Origin: UBA2784 sp964494625
GTDB lineage: Bacteria > Pseudomonadota > Alphaproteobacteria > Micropepsales > Micropepsaceae
Reading direction: 5' to 3'
Assembly (NCBI GenBank): GCA_964494625.1
Contig: CAZBRT010000001.1
Location: 496,001-560,000, forward strand
DNA: 64,000 nt
Every line of letters starts with the position of its first letter. Position 1 is the stretch's first letter. Below, in pieces: positions 16,787 to 25,096 of the stretch. The notes beneath the pieces were generated by a model. The model saw nothing but the letters and a program-made list of their open reading frames with translations. It was not told where the DNA came from and did not search any database. Made by a program: the position numbers and the translations under genes.

Positions 16787-16803
16787 ATGTGACCTACGTC
16801 ACC
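16787..16803. promoter_or_regulatory. Second CRP/FNR-like palindrome
   Basis: ATGTGACCTACGTCACC contains GTGAC-N4-GTCAC and shares 14 of 18 bases with the site at 8475-8492. It is 85 bases before the DUF2807-type gene, in the only gap available for its promoter. Confidence 0.5.
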
Positions 16804-16888
16804 GTTACCGCGTCATCCCCCATGTCTTACTCCCTCCATACCGCGCCCGGTTCCGGGTGCAGGACAGACGGACAGGACGGGGTCTTTG

Positions 16889-17929
16889 ATGCGCATGAAC
16901 GCCCTTCGCTTTGGACTTCTTCTCGCGGCCTCGACTGCGCTTGTGCCATTCGGCGCGAGCGCCATGGCTGAGGACAATCCTTGGGTCCAGCAGGATCCGC
17001 AGTTCTTTTCCGCGCGCTCCCTTTCGCTTGACGAACTGATCGCCAACACCGTCGTTGCCGTCAATCCGCAGGCAGCCGGCATTACCGTGCGCCTTGAAGG
17101 CAAGACGGACCGCCTTGCCCTTGTGCGCGTGCACCAGGACGGCGCCAGTGTCATCGTCGAAATGGACGGGCACGGCGAAGGTGACTGGATCGAGGAGTGG
17201 CTCGACTGGTCTTTCGAAGATACGGACGAGAGCACGCGCGACCTGAAGGTCTGGGTTGAAGTGCCGGACGGCGCCGCGATTGCCGCGAGCGAGTATATCG
17301 GTGACATCGAAGTCGGATCGACCAATGGCCCGTTTGCCCTTTCCGGCATCGGGTCGATTGATGCGGTCATCGGCAATGTCAGCAGCGCTTCCATCGAAGT
17401 GGCGGGCGGCGGCGACGTGCAGATCCTGTCGGTCTCCGGTGCGACCAGCATTGCTATCGCCGGATCAGGCGATGTGACCATCGGCTCTTCCCATGCCACA
17501 AGCATTTCGGTTGCCGGTTCAGGTGATGTCGCGCTGGGCAAGGTCGAAGGCGGCCTTGAAGTCGAGATTGCCGGTTCAGGTGAATGTGTCGTCGACAGCC
17601 TGAACGGTGCGGTCAGTGTTTCGATTGCCGGTTCGGGCGATGTGCGCATCCGTGATGGCCGCGCCGATCCGGTTGAGGTTTCAGTGGCCGGTTCAGGCTC
17701 ATTCCTTTTCAACGGCGAGGCCGTGAACCCCGAAATCAGCGTTGTCGGTTCGGGCGATATCTGGTTTGCGTCCTATAGCGGGCAGCTTTCGGCCGATGGT
17801 GCCGATATCCGTATCGGCGGCACGCCGGATGATGATTTGACGGAACCCGCACGCGCGCCGCGTGCACCCAGCGCGCCGCCCGCACCGCCCGCACCGCCTG
17901 CGCCCGTTCCGCCGGTTTCACCGAACTGA
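16889..17929 (+). CDS. Exported GIN/DUF2807-type repeat protein
   Basis: A 346-residue secreted protein with a clear signal peptide (basic start, hydrophobic FGLLLAAST, Ala-rich cleavage region near residue 26). Residues of about 130-300 are built of short repeats with the core VAGSGDV/IAGSGDV, spaced about 20 residues apart, as in DUF2807 (auto-transporter adhesin head GIN) proteins, which form a right-handed beta-solenoid. The C-terminus is a Pro/Ala-rich tail (PAPPAPPAPVPP) that could be a wall- or membrane-spanning linker. It stands alone, preceded by a palindrome shared with the efflux operon and followed by a strong hairpin. A cell-surface or periplasmic structural role is inferred; no enzyme motif is seen. 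Confidence 0.75.
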   Translation: MRMNALRFGLLLAASTALVPFGASAMAEDNPWVQQDPQFFSARSLSLDELIANTVVAVNPQAAGITVRLEGKTDRLALVRVHQDGASVIVEMDGHGEGDWIEEWLDWSFEDTDESTRDLKVWVEVPDGAAIAASEYIGDIEVGSTNGPFALSGIGSIDAVIGNVSSASIEVAGGGDVQILSVSGATSIAIAGSGDVTIGSSHATSISVAGSGDVALGKVEGGLEVEIAGSGECVVDSLNGAVSVSIAGSGDVRIRDGRADPVEVSVAGSGSFLFNGEAVNPEISVVGSGDIWFASYSGQLSADGADIRIGGTPDDDLTEPARAPRAPSAPPAPPAPPAPVPPVSPN

Positions 17930-18000
17930 AGATTTGAAACGCGGCCATCTCATTTCTGCCCGGGCACCCCGCACCCCAACACCCCGCCCGGGTTGAACAG

Positions 18001-18040
18001 AAGCCCCTCTTGCCGCCCTCCCCCCGGGCAAGAGGGGCTT
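18001..18040 (+). terminator. Long terminator hairpin after the repeat-protein gene
   Basis: A perfect 14-bp stem (18001-18014 with 18027-18040) with a 12-base loop of mostly C, followed by CGCATTTTC. The stem is very stable but the T-tract is short. It separates the repeat-protein gene from the SDR gene. Confidence 0.65.
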
Positions 18041-18156
18041 CGCATTTTCAGGCACAGGAAACGCATTTCCGCTGGTGCGCCCGCCGACGCGGGCTGCTTG
18101 CGTTTTCTCCGGTTTGGGCGTCCCCTTCGCCAATCGACATTCAACGGAGCGATCCC

Positions 18157-19131
18157 ATGCCTCTCGCGCAGCAACCACTTCAATCCCCCTTCGGCCATCG
18201 CAGTGAAGCGGGCGAGGTGGTGAAGGGCATCAATCTTGCGGGCAAGACCGCCCTCGTCACGGGCGGTGCGTCCGGCCTTGGTGTCGAAACCGTGCGGGCG
18301 CTGGCGCAGGCCGGGGCGCGCGTCATCATGCCGGTCAGGAACCGTCAGTCGGGTGAGGTCGTTGCCGCAGAGCTGCGGCGTGACACGAAGAACAATGCCA
18401 TCGAAACAGCCGACATGGACCTTGGCGAATTTTCCTCGGTGCGCGCCTTTGCCAAGGCTTTTGTCGCGCGGAAAATCCCCCTCGACATCATCATCAACAA
18501 TGCCGGCATCATGGCGACGCCTGAACGGCGCATCAATGGCCGGCTCGAATCACAGTTTGCCACCAACCATCTCGGCCACATGCTGATGGTCGGCCATCTT
18601 TCGCCGGCACTGGCCAAGGGCGCGCGGATCGTGGCGCTGTCATCCATCGGGCACCGCATTTCGCCCGTGCGCTTTGATGATCCCCATTTTGAAAAGCAGC
18701 CTTACGACAAATGGGTTGCCTATGGTCAGGCCAAGACCGCCAACGCGCTCTATGCGGTTGAACTCAACCGGCGGATCGAGCCCGTCGGCATGCGCGCCTA
18801 TGCGGTGCATCCGGGCGGCATTGCGACCAATCTCCAGCGTGATCTCAGCCAGGACGAGATGCGCGCCTTTGGCTGGATCGACGCCGAAGGCAAGGTGAAT
18901 GAGCGCTTCAAGACGCCGGCGGGTGGCGCTGCCACCGCCGTATGGTGCGCGACCTCGCCGCTTCTCGCATCAGGCGGTGGCGTCTATTGCGAGGATTGCA
19001 ACGTGGCCGCCCAGGTTCCCGCCGATCACAAGGGCTTTGAGGGCGTGCGCCCCTGGGCCATCGATGGCGAAGCGGCCAAGCGTCTGTGGACTTTGTCGGA
19101 AGAATTGCTGGGCGAGAAATTCGGCAATTGA
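18157..19131 (+). CDS. SDR-family oxidoreductase (retinol-dehydrogenase-like)
   Basis: NAD(P)-dependent short-chain dehydrogenase, 324 residues. The cofactor motif TGGASGLG is at 35-42, the structural NNAG at 115-118, the catalytic Ser near 163-164 and the Tyr190-x3-Lys194 pair in YGQAKTANAL. The QFATNHLGHM sequence is typical of the WWOX/retinol-dehydrogenase-like subgroup. ATG 18157 is preceded by a GGAG site; longer frames upstream run through the terminator hairpin and are unlikely. Substrate unknown. Confidence 0.87.
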   Translation: MPLAQQPLQSPFGHRSEAGEVVKGINLAGKTALVTGGASGLGVETVRALAQAGARVIMPVRNRQSGEVVAAELRRDTKNNAIETADMDLGEFSSVRAFAKAFVARKIPLDIIINNAGIMATPERRINGRLESQFATNHLGHMLMVGHLSPALAKGARIVALSSIGHRISPVRFDDPHFEKQPYDKWVAYGQAKTANALYAVELNRRIEPVGMRAYAVHPGGIATNLQRDLSQDEMRAFGWIDAEGKVNERFKTPAGGAATAVWCATSPLLASGGGVYCEDCNVAAQVPADHKGFEGVRPWAIDGEAAKRLWTLSEELLGEKFGN

Positions 19132-19180
19132 TTTTCCGCACGCTGACAACGGGGCAGGCTGACGGCGAGCAAGCAAGGGC

Positions 19181-20377
19181 ATGACCACCGCACCGCGTCT
19201 TGGCACCTTGCCGCTTTCACCGTTCCGGCGGCTTGACAGGCTTCTTGACGGCATTGCGCCGGGACGGCCACCGATCCTTCTTTCCGTCGGCGATCCCAAG
19301 GGCGTGCCGCCGCCCTTCGTGATGGAGGCGATTGCCAGGGCCGCGCGCGATTTCGGTTCGTACCCGCAAGCGCTTGGCCTTGCCCCCTTGCGTGAAAGTA
19401 TCGCTTCATTCCTGTCGCGGCGCTTTCATCTGCCTCAAGGCATGATCGACAGCGAGCGCCATGTGCTGCCCGTTGTCGGCACGCGCGAGGGGCTGGCGCT
19501 GGCGCTTTTGTGCGTGCTGCCCGATCAGCCGAAGGAACGGCCTGCCGTCCTCATCCCCAATCCGTTTTATCAGTGCTATGCGGCGGCGGCGCTTTCCGGC
19601 GGGGCCGAGCCCATTTATGTGGACGCCAAACCGGCCCAAGGCTTCCTGCCCGAGTTTGCGCAAGTGCCCGAAGAAATCCTGCGGCGCACGGCAGCTCTTT
19701 TCATCTGCTCACCGTCGAACCCGGAAGGGGCGGTTGCCGACATTGCCTATTGGCAAAAGCTTTTCGCCCTTTCGGACCGCTATGGGATCACGATCATCGC
19801 CGACGAGTGTTACTCCGAAGTCTTTGATGAGGACCAGGCAGAAGCACCCATCGGCGCCCTGGAAGCAGCAAACAGATCGGGCCGCGATCTGTCACGGCTG
19901 ATCGTCTTCAACTCTTTGTCCAAGCGCTCGTCCCTGCCGGGAATGCGCTCCGGTCTGGTCGCGGGACATGCGGATTTCATCGCCGCTTATCGCGACATGC
20001 GGAACTATGTCGGTGCCACCATGCCCGCCCCGCTGCAAATGGCGTCGGCTGCGGCATGGGCGGACGAGGCCCATGTGCGGGCCATGCGCCAAGCCCATGT
20101 GGCGCGAATCAACGCCGCCGAAAAAATCTTTTCCAACCGGCACGGGTTCCGAAGGCCGCCTGGCGGCTTTTTCCTGTGGCTGGATGTGGGGGATGGGGAG
20201 GGCGCTACCCGCAAGCTGTGGCGTGAGGCTGGCGTCAAAGTGCTGCCGGGCGCCTATCTTGCCCAGACCAATGCGGCGGGTGACAACCCGGCAGCCGCCT
20301 ATATCCGCATCGCCCTTGTTAACGAATTGGAAACCACTCGGGCAGCACTTGAAAGGGTGGGGGAAGTGCTCGGCTGA
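19181..20377 (+). CDS. Class I/II aminotransferase, DapC-like
   Basis: PLP fold-type I aminotransferase, 398 residues. SPSNPEG (177-183) and ADECYSE (207-213) are the cofactor-binding motifs and Lys248 in SLSKRSSLPGMRSG is the Schiff-base lysine. The overall pattern resembles succinyldiaminopimelate aminotransferases of Alphaproteobacteria, which make the lysine/peptidoglycan precursor; in many of these genomes dapC lies near dapD, which is not seen here. A different keto-acid substrate remains possible. It precedes ftsK by 36 bases. Confidence 0.82.
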   Translation: MTTAPRLGTLPLSPFRRLDRLLDGIAPGRPPILLSVGDPKGVPPPFVMEAIARAARDFGSYPQALGLAPLRESIASFLSRRFHLPQGMIDSERHVLPVVGTREGLALALLCVLPDQPKERPAVLIPNPFYQCYAAAALSGGAEPIYVDAKPAQGFLPEFAQVPEEILRRTAALFICSPSNPEGAVADIAYWQKLFALSDRYGITIIADECYSEVFDEDQAEAPIGALEAANRSGRDLSRLIVFNSLSKRSSLPGMRSGLVAGHADFIAAYRDMRNYVGATMPAPLQMASAAAWADEAHVRAMRQAHVARINAAEKIFSNRHGFRRPPGGFFLWLDVGDGEGATRKLWREAGVKVLPGAYLAQTNAAGDNPAAAYIRIALVNELETTRAALERVGEVLG

Positions 20378-20413
20378 CGCGGCCTTGTCCCCAGCCGGTT
20401 CGGGAGAGGGTCC

Positions 20414-22888
20414 ATGACCACGCTTCGCGTTGAACCTTCGGTTTTTGACGACGCGGACGATGACGACGCGCCGCCGCCGCGCGCCCAGCGCCGGACAGCA
20501 AGGGCGCGCATTCTGCCCGTGATTTCCGAACCACCCCGCTTTCTGGCCTTCCTGCCAGATGCGATCTGGCGTCCGTTGGTCATCTTTGCGCGGCAGAGTT
20601 TTGGCCTGGGTCTCTGGATCGTCGCGCTGGCGGCACTTGTGGCACTCGTCAGTGCTGATCCCGCCGATCCCAGCTTCAATGCGGCCAGCGGGCACGCCAC
20701 GACAAACTTTTTGGGCTCGACCGGTGCGTTCTTCGCTGATCTCACGCTGCAGACGCTGGGCATCGGCGTCATTGCCCTCATCATGCCGCTCGCGGCCTGG
20801 GGCGTCTTCCTGATGCTGGGGTTGCACGTCACGCGCTGGGGCCTCCGGCTTCTGGCCTTGCCGTTCGCGGCGATCCTTATCGCCGGTGCGGTCGCCCTTT
20901 TGCCGCCAATGGGAGTTTTGCCGACCAAAGCAGGGCTGGGCGGCGTGATCGGATCAACGCTGGTCAATCTCTCCGAAAGCGCGCTTGTGCTGGTCGGGTT
21001 GCAGGATTTCCTGTTCGTCATTGCGCTGATGGCGGGCGTCGGCGGCTCCATATTTCTCCTCTTTGCGTCGCAGCTTACTTTTGGTGCGGTCGGGCGGTTC
21101 CTTGCGCTGGCGGGCGCTGCCTTCCATCGCGGCAGTCTCCATGTGATCCGTGCCTTTCAATGGCTGCGCGCCCGCTTTGACCGCAACGCACCATTGGTCG
21201 AGCGGGCAATGCCCGGCTTTGACGAAGCGGAAAGCCGCACCACCAAACCCGTTTCCCGTGCTGCTGCAACGCCGGTTGAGCCCGCGCGCAAGGAGCCGCG
21301 CATCGCGCGTGAGGCAAAGCCCGCCCGCCAGAACAAGCGGGCCAAGGCCGAGGCCGAACCGCAGCTTGCCTTTGACGATTCCGCATTCGAATTGCCGCCT
21401 TTGTCGCTTCTGGCAAAACCCAAAGTGGTCGCCGAGCCGCGTGAGTCCGACGAGACGCTGGAACAAAACGCGCGTGTGCTTGAAGGCGTGCTTTCGGATT
21501 TCGGTGTGCGCGGCCAGATCACCAAGGTGCGGCCCGGCCCGGTTGTGACGATGTACGAGCTGGAACCGGCGGCCGGCATCAAGGCGTCACGCGTGATCGG
21601 CTTGGCCGACGACGTGGCGCGCTCGATGAGTGCCACCTCGGCGCGCATCGCGGTGGTGCCCGGCCGCAACGTGATCGGCATCGAATTGCCGAACCGGCGG
21701 CGCGAAACCGTTTATTTGCGCGAACTTCTCTCCGGCCCCGAATTCGAAGCGCCGCGCACGCAGCTGACGCTGGCGCTGGGCAAGGATATTTCCGGCGCGT
21801 CCGTTGTGGCCGACCTTGCACGCATGCCGCATCTTCTGATTGCGGGCACCACGGGTTCGGGCAAGTCGGTTGCCATCAACACCATGATCCTGTCGCTGCT
21901 CTACCGCTTCAGCCCGCGCGAATGCCGCATGATCATGATCGATCCCAAGATGCTGGAACTCTCCGTCTATGACGGCATCCCGCATCTGCTTGCGCCCGTG
22001 GTGACGGAAGCCAAGAAGGCCATCGTCGCGCTCAAATGGGCGGTGCGCGAGATGGAAGACCGCTATCGCAAGATGTCGAAGCTGGGTGTGCGCAACATCG
22101 AAGGTTTCAACGAACGTGTCGTGCGTGCGGCGGCCAAGCGCGAAATCCTCAAGCGCGTGGTGCAGACGGGCTTTGACCGTGAATCGGGCGAGCCGGTCTA
22201 TGAGGAAGAGATCCTCACGCTTGAACCTTTGCCCTTCCTTGTCGTCGTGATCGACGAGATGGCCGATCTCATGATCGTGGCGGGCAAGGAGATCGAGGCG
22301 CTGGTGCAGCGCCTCGCCCAGATGGCGCGCGCGGCGGGCATCCATGTGGTGATGGCAACGCAGCGGCCCTCGGTTGATGTCATCACCGGCACGATCAAGG
22401 CGAATTTCCCGACCCGCATCTCGTTCCAGGTGACGTCAAAAATCGACAGCCGCACCATTCTGGGCGAGCAGGGGGCCGAGCAGCTTCTGGGCCAGGGCGA
22501 CATGCTCTATATGGCGGGCGGCGGGCGCATCAGGCGGGTGCACGGGCCATTCGTCTCGGACGGCGAAGTCGAAGAGGTGGTGAGCCATCTGAAAGAGCAG
22601 GGTCATCCCGAATATCTCGACGCGGTCACGCAGGACCCGGACGAAGAGGACGAAATGGCGATGGCGCTGGGCGACAGCGAAGGCGGGTCGGGCGACCAGC
22701 TCTATGACCAGGCCGTCAATATCGTGCTGCGCGAACGCAAGGCGACAACCTCCTACATCCAGCGGCGGCTGCAGATCGGCTATAACCGCGCCGCGCGGAT
22801 CATCGAGAAGATGGAAGAGGAAGGCGTCGTCTCGGCCCCCAACCACCAGGGCAAACGCGATGTGCTGGTGGGGGATGGGGTGGGGTAG
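20414..22888 (+). CDS. ftsK: DNA translocase FtsK
   Basis: Septum-associated DNA pump that clears the chromosome terminus and activates XerCD at dif. Of 824 residues, the first 230 hold four membrane helices, followed by a short charged linker (about 255-330), the alpha/beta motor and the C-terminal winged-helix gamma domain (about 760-824: QLYDQAVNIVL, SYIQRRLQIGYNRAARIIEKME). Walker A (GTTGSGKS) is near residue 480 and Walker B (VVVIDEMADLM) near 606. The linker is much shorter than in E. coli, as usual in Alphaproteobacteria. No truncation is seen. Confidence 0.95.
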   Translation: MTTLRVEPSVFDDADDDDAPPPRAQRRTARARILPVISEPPRFLAFLPDAIWRPLVIFARQSFGLGLWIVALAALVALVSADPADPSFNAASGHATTNFLGSTGAFFADLTLQTLGIGVIALIMPLAAWGVFLMLGLHVTRWGLRLLALPFAAILIAGAVALLPPMGVLPTKAGLGGVIGSTLVNLSESALVLVGLQDFLFVIALMAGVGGSIFLLFASQLTFGAVGRFLALAGAAFHRGSLHVIRAFQWLRARFDRNAPLVERAMPGFDEAESRTTKPVSRAAATPVEPARKEPRIAREAKPARQNKRAKAEAEPQLAFDDSAFELPPLSLLAKPKVVAEPRESDETLEQNARVLEGVLSDFGVRGQITKVRPGPVVTMYELEPAAGIKASRVIGLADDVARSMSATSARIAVVPGRNVIGIELPNRRRETVYLRELLSGPEFEAPRTQLTLALGKDISGASVVADLARMPHLLIAGTTGSGKSVAINTMILSLLYRFSPRECRMIMIDPKMLELSVYDGIPHLLAPVVTEAKKAIVALKWAVREMEDRYRKMSKLGVRNIEGFNERVVRAAAKREILKRVVQTGFDRESGEPVYEEEILTLEPLPFLVVVIDEMADLMIVAGKEIEALVQRLAQMARAAGIHVVMATQRPSVDVITGTIKANFPTRISFQVTSKIDSRTILGEQGAEQLLGQGDMLYMAGGGRIRRVHGPFVSDGEVEEVVSHLKEQGHPEYLDAVTQDPDEEDEMAMALGDSEGGSGDQLYDQAVNIVLRERKATTSYIQRRLQIGYNRAARIIEKMEEEGVVSAPNHQGKRDVLVGDGVG

Positions 22889-22944
22889 GGGCGAGTTGGC
22901 CGTTGCCCATTGCACTTCGCCTTTGCCCGTGACACGAAGCGGCG

Positions 22945-23595
22945 ATGACCGCACAGCCGCCCCCCGGATATGACGATGACGAGGATGACGAGCCGCCGTC
23001 CGGCCCGTCCCTTTTCTCCGATGACGATAGCGAAGACGCAACGCCCGGCCAGGTGCTGCTGCTGGTTCCGCGCTTTACCGCACGGCTGAAGACGGTGCGC
23101 TGGTTTTCAGCCGTCGGCCAGAAAATCGACAGGCCGCTCAGCGACCTTGCCACGCGCTATCTCGATGCGCTGGGCTATCCCGACTGCATGCTGGCGCCGA
23201 TCAGCGACTGGCGCGAGGCAGAAGAGGCGGCCGAAAGCACCGGCGTTGACCTTTCCGCCTTCGAGGCCGAGGAACAATTGCGCATGGCGCTTGAGAGCGA
23301 TGCGCTGAATGTGTCGGGCGAGGAGGCGCTGTCGGTGGCACTTGCCCATATCCAGTCGGTCGCGGTCACGGCCGCGCGCGAGGGTGCAACCAATGCCGCG
23401 CGCATGTGGGGTGTCGCCGATGATGAGGTGATCGCCGCAGCCGTGGGTGCCGCCGTTCAGGTGTCGCACGAGGCGGGCCTTCTGCTCCTCTCTGGCCGGG
23501 CGGAAGAAGACCATCCCTTCGCCCTCAAATTTGCGCTGTTCGAACGCGGGCGATGGCCCATTGGCGTGACGGGCATGAGCTTCAACCTGTTCTGA
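22945..23595 (+). CDS. Acidic hypothetical protein between ftsK and xthA
   Basis: A 216-residue protein with a strongly acidic, probably unstructured N-terminus (residues 8-35 contain DDDEDDE and DDDSED), then a mixed alpha/beta region rich in Glu and Ala and ending in GVTGMSFNLF. No membrane segment or known catalytic motif is visible. It starts 56 bases after ftsK and is followed 18 bases later by the exonuclease gene, so the three may be co-transcribed. In many Alphaproteobacteria this place is held by lolA, to which this protein shows no obvious likeness. Function unknown. Confidence 0.7.
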   Translation: MTAQPPPGYDDDEDDEPPSGPSLFSDDDSEDATPGQVLLLVPRFTARLKTVRWFSAVGQKIDRPLSDLATRYLDALGYPDCMLAPISDWREAEEAAESTGVDLSAFEAEEQLRMALESDALNVSGEEALSVALAHIQSVAVTAAREGATNAARMWGVADDEVIAAAVGAAVQVSHEAGLLLLSGRAEEDHPFALKFALFERGRWPIGVTGMSFNLF

Positions 23596-23613
23596 CGGCG
23601 ACAACTCATCCGC

Positions 23614-24438
23614 ATGGCCCCGCGAACGATCTCGATTGCGACCTGGAACATCAATTCCGTGCGGCTGCGCATGGACCTGGTGGAACGCCTCGTGCGCGAA
23701 CACAATCCCGATGTTTTGTGCCTCCAGGAGACAAAGGTTGAAAACGGATCGTTCCCGCACAAGCCGCTGGCCGCGATGGGCTTTGAGCATCGCGCCATTC
23801 ACGGGCAGAAGGGCTATCACGGCGTTGCCATCCTTTCGCGGCTGCCCATGGAGAAACCCAAGTCAGAAACTTTTTGCGATATCGACGATGCGCGCCATCT
23901 GCGCGTGATGCTGCCCTTTGGCATCGAGCTCAACAATTTCTATGTGCCCGCGGGCGGCGACGAACCCGATGAAAAGCGCAATCCGAAATTCAGGCACAAG
24001 CTCGGCTTTCTTGACGAGATGGAAAGCCATTTCGGCAAGAGGCGGGGCAAATCATCCGCACGTGTCGTGGTGGTGGGCGATCTCAATGTCGCGCCGCACG
24101 AGAACGATGTCTGGAGCCACAAGCAATTGCTTGATGTGGTCAGCCACACGCCGATGGAGACCGACCGCATGAAGGCGGTGATTGCCGCGCATTCCTTTGT
24201 GGATGTGTCGCGCGAATTTGTGCCGCTCTCGGAAAAAGTCTTCACTTGGTGGAGCTATCGCAACAGCGACTGGCGCAAGTCGGATCGCGGGCGCAGGCTG
24301 GATCATGTGTGGGTCAGCCCGGCGCTCGCGCCTGCGCTGGTGCGGGATATTTCAGGCCACACGATCCTTCCGGATGCGCGCGACTGGCCGCGCCCTTCTG
24401 ATCACGTGCCGATGATGGTGCGGGTGAATGTGGAGTGA
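23614..24438 (+). CDS. xthA: Exodeoxyribonuclease III
   Basis: AP endonuclease/3'-5' exonuclease of the EEP fold, 274 residues, acting in base-excision repair. Visible landmarks are NINSVR at about 10-15, the metal glutamate in CLQETKVEN, the GDLNVAP motif, WSYRNSDWRKSDRGRRLDHVWVS and the terminal SDHVPMMV with the catalytic Asp-His. All are intact. The first residues (MAPRTISIATWNIN) match the normal start. Confidence 0.93.
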   Translation: MAPRTISIATWNINSVRLRMDLVERLVREHNPDVLCLQETKVENGSFPHKPLAAMGFEHRAIHGQKGYHGVAILSRLPMEKPKSETFCDIDDARHLRVMLPFGIELNNFYVPAGGDEPDEKRNPKFRHKLGFLDEMESHFGKRRGKSSARVVVVGDLNVAPHENDVWSHKQLLDVVSHTPMETDRMKAVIAAHSFVDVSREFVPLSEKVFTWWSYRNSDWRKSDRGRRLDHVWVSPALAPALVRDISGHTILPDARDWPRPSDHVPMMVRVNVE

Positions 24439-24484
24439 GGGAAAGGGATTTTCCTCCCCCCTCGCTTGAAGGGGAGAGCGATAA

Positions 24485-25030
24485 TCAGTTCTGGGTCCCC
24501 GCCACCGGCTCCGCCGCGCGGCAGCAATCGGGACCGGAAAGTGCCATCACCAGCCGCAGGCGGATTTCATCGGCAAGCTCGCGCACTGCGCGGCGTTCGG
24601 CATCTTCGCGCGCGATCACGGTCGAGAAGGGTGAATCAGCCACGTTGTAGGAAACGGTCGACGTGGCCTTGCCTTCCGTCACCACGCGCCCGCCCGCCGG
24701 GTCGGTCAGCCGCCAGGTTGCGGTCACGCGGAAATTATAGCGCGTGATCGATGTGTCATCCTGGATGAGAAGGCCGCGGCGCGAATCCCGCAGGCGGATT
24801 TCAAGCTTGTACAGCGGGGCGCTGGTGCGCGTGCCATCGGGTGCAAGGGCGTCAATCAGCGCCACCTGAACCAGCTTGTTGAGGCGTTCCTCGCCTGTCG
24901 GCGCTTCAACTGCGATGGATGAAAGGCTCTCCTCGGCCGCGCGATTGCCGGCATTCGAGCCATAAAGCGGCGTGAACCCGCAGGCCGACACCAGGAGGGA
25001 TATCGCCACAACAGACAAGAGCCGGGGCAT
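24485..25030 (-). CDS. lptE: LPS-assembly lipoprotein LptE
   Basis: Outer-membrane lipoprotein (181 residues) that plugs the LptD barrel during lipopolysaccharide export. A signal peptide ends in the lipobox LVSAC with acceptor Cys17, followed by GFTPLYG, a signature of alphaproteobacterial LptE. The remaining sequence alternates beta strands with charged turns and two Cys near the end. The gene usually follows leuS and precedes holA; neither is here, so it has been separated from its customary partners. It converges with xthA. Confidence 0.85.
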   Translation of the reverse strand: MPRLLSVVAISLLVSACGFTPLYGSNAGNRAAEESLSSIAVEAPTGEERLNKLVQVALIDALAPDGTRTSAPLYKLEIRLRDSRRGLLIQDDTSITRYNFRVTATWRLTDPAGGRVVTEGKATSTVSYNVADSPFSTVIAREDAERRAVRELADEIRLRLVMALSGPDCCRAAEPVAGTQN

Positions 25031-25096
25031 GCTTACTCCGCCGCGAAAGGGAGTTTCGGGTTTAGCAGGGAAGGGCGCAGTTGGATAGGCAGCGCA

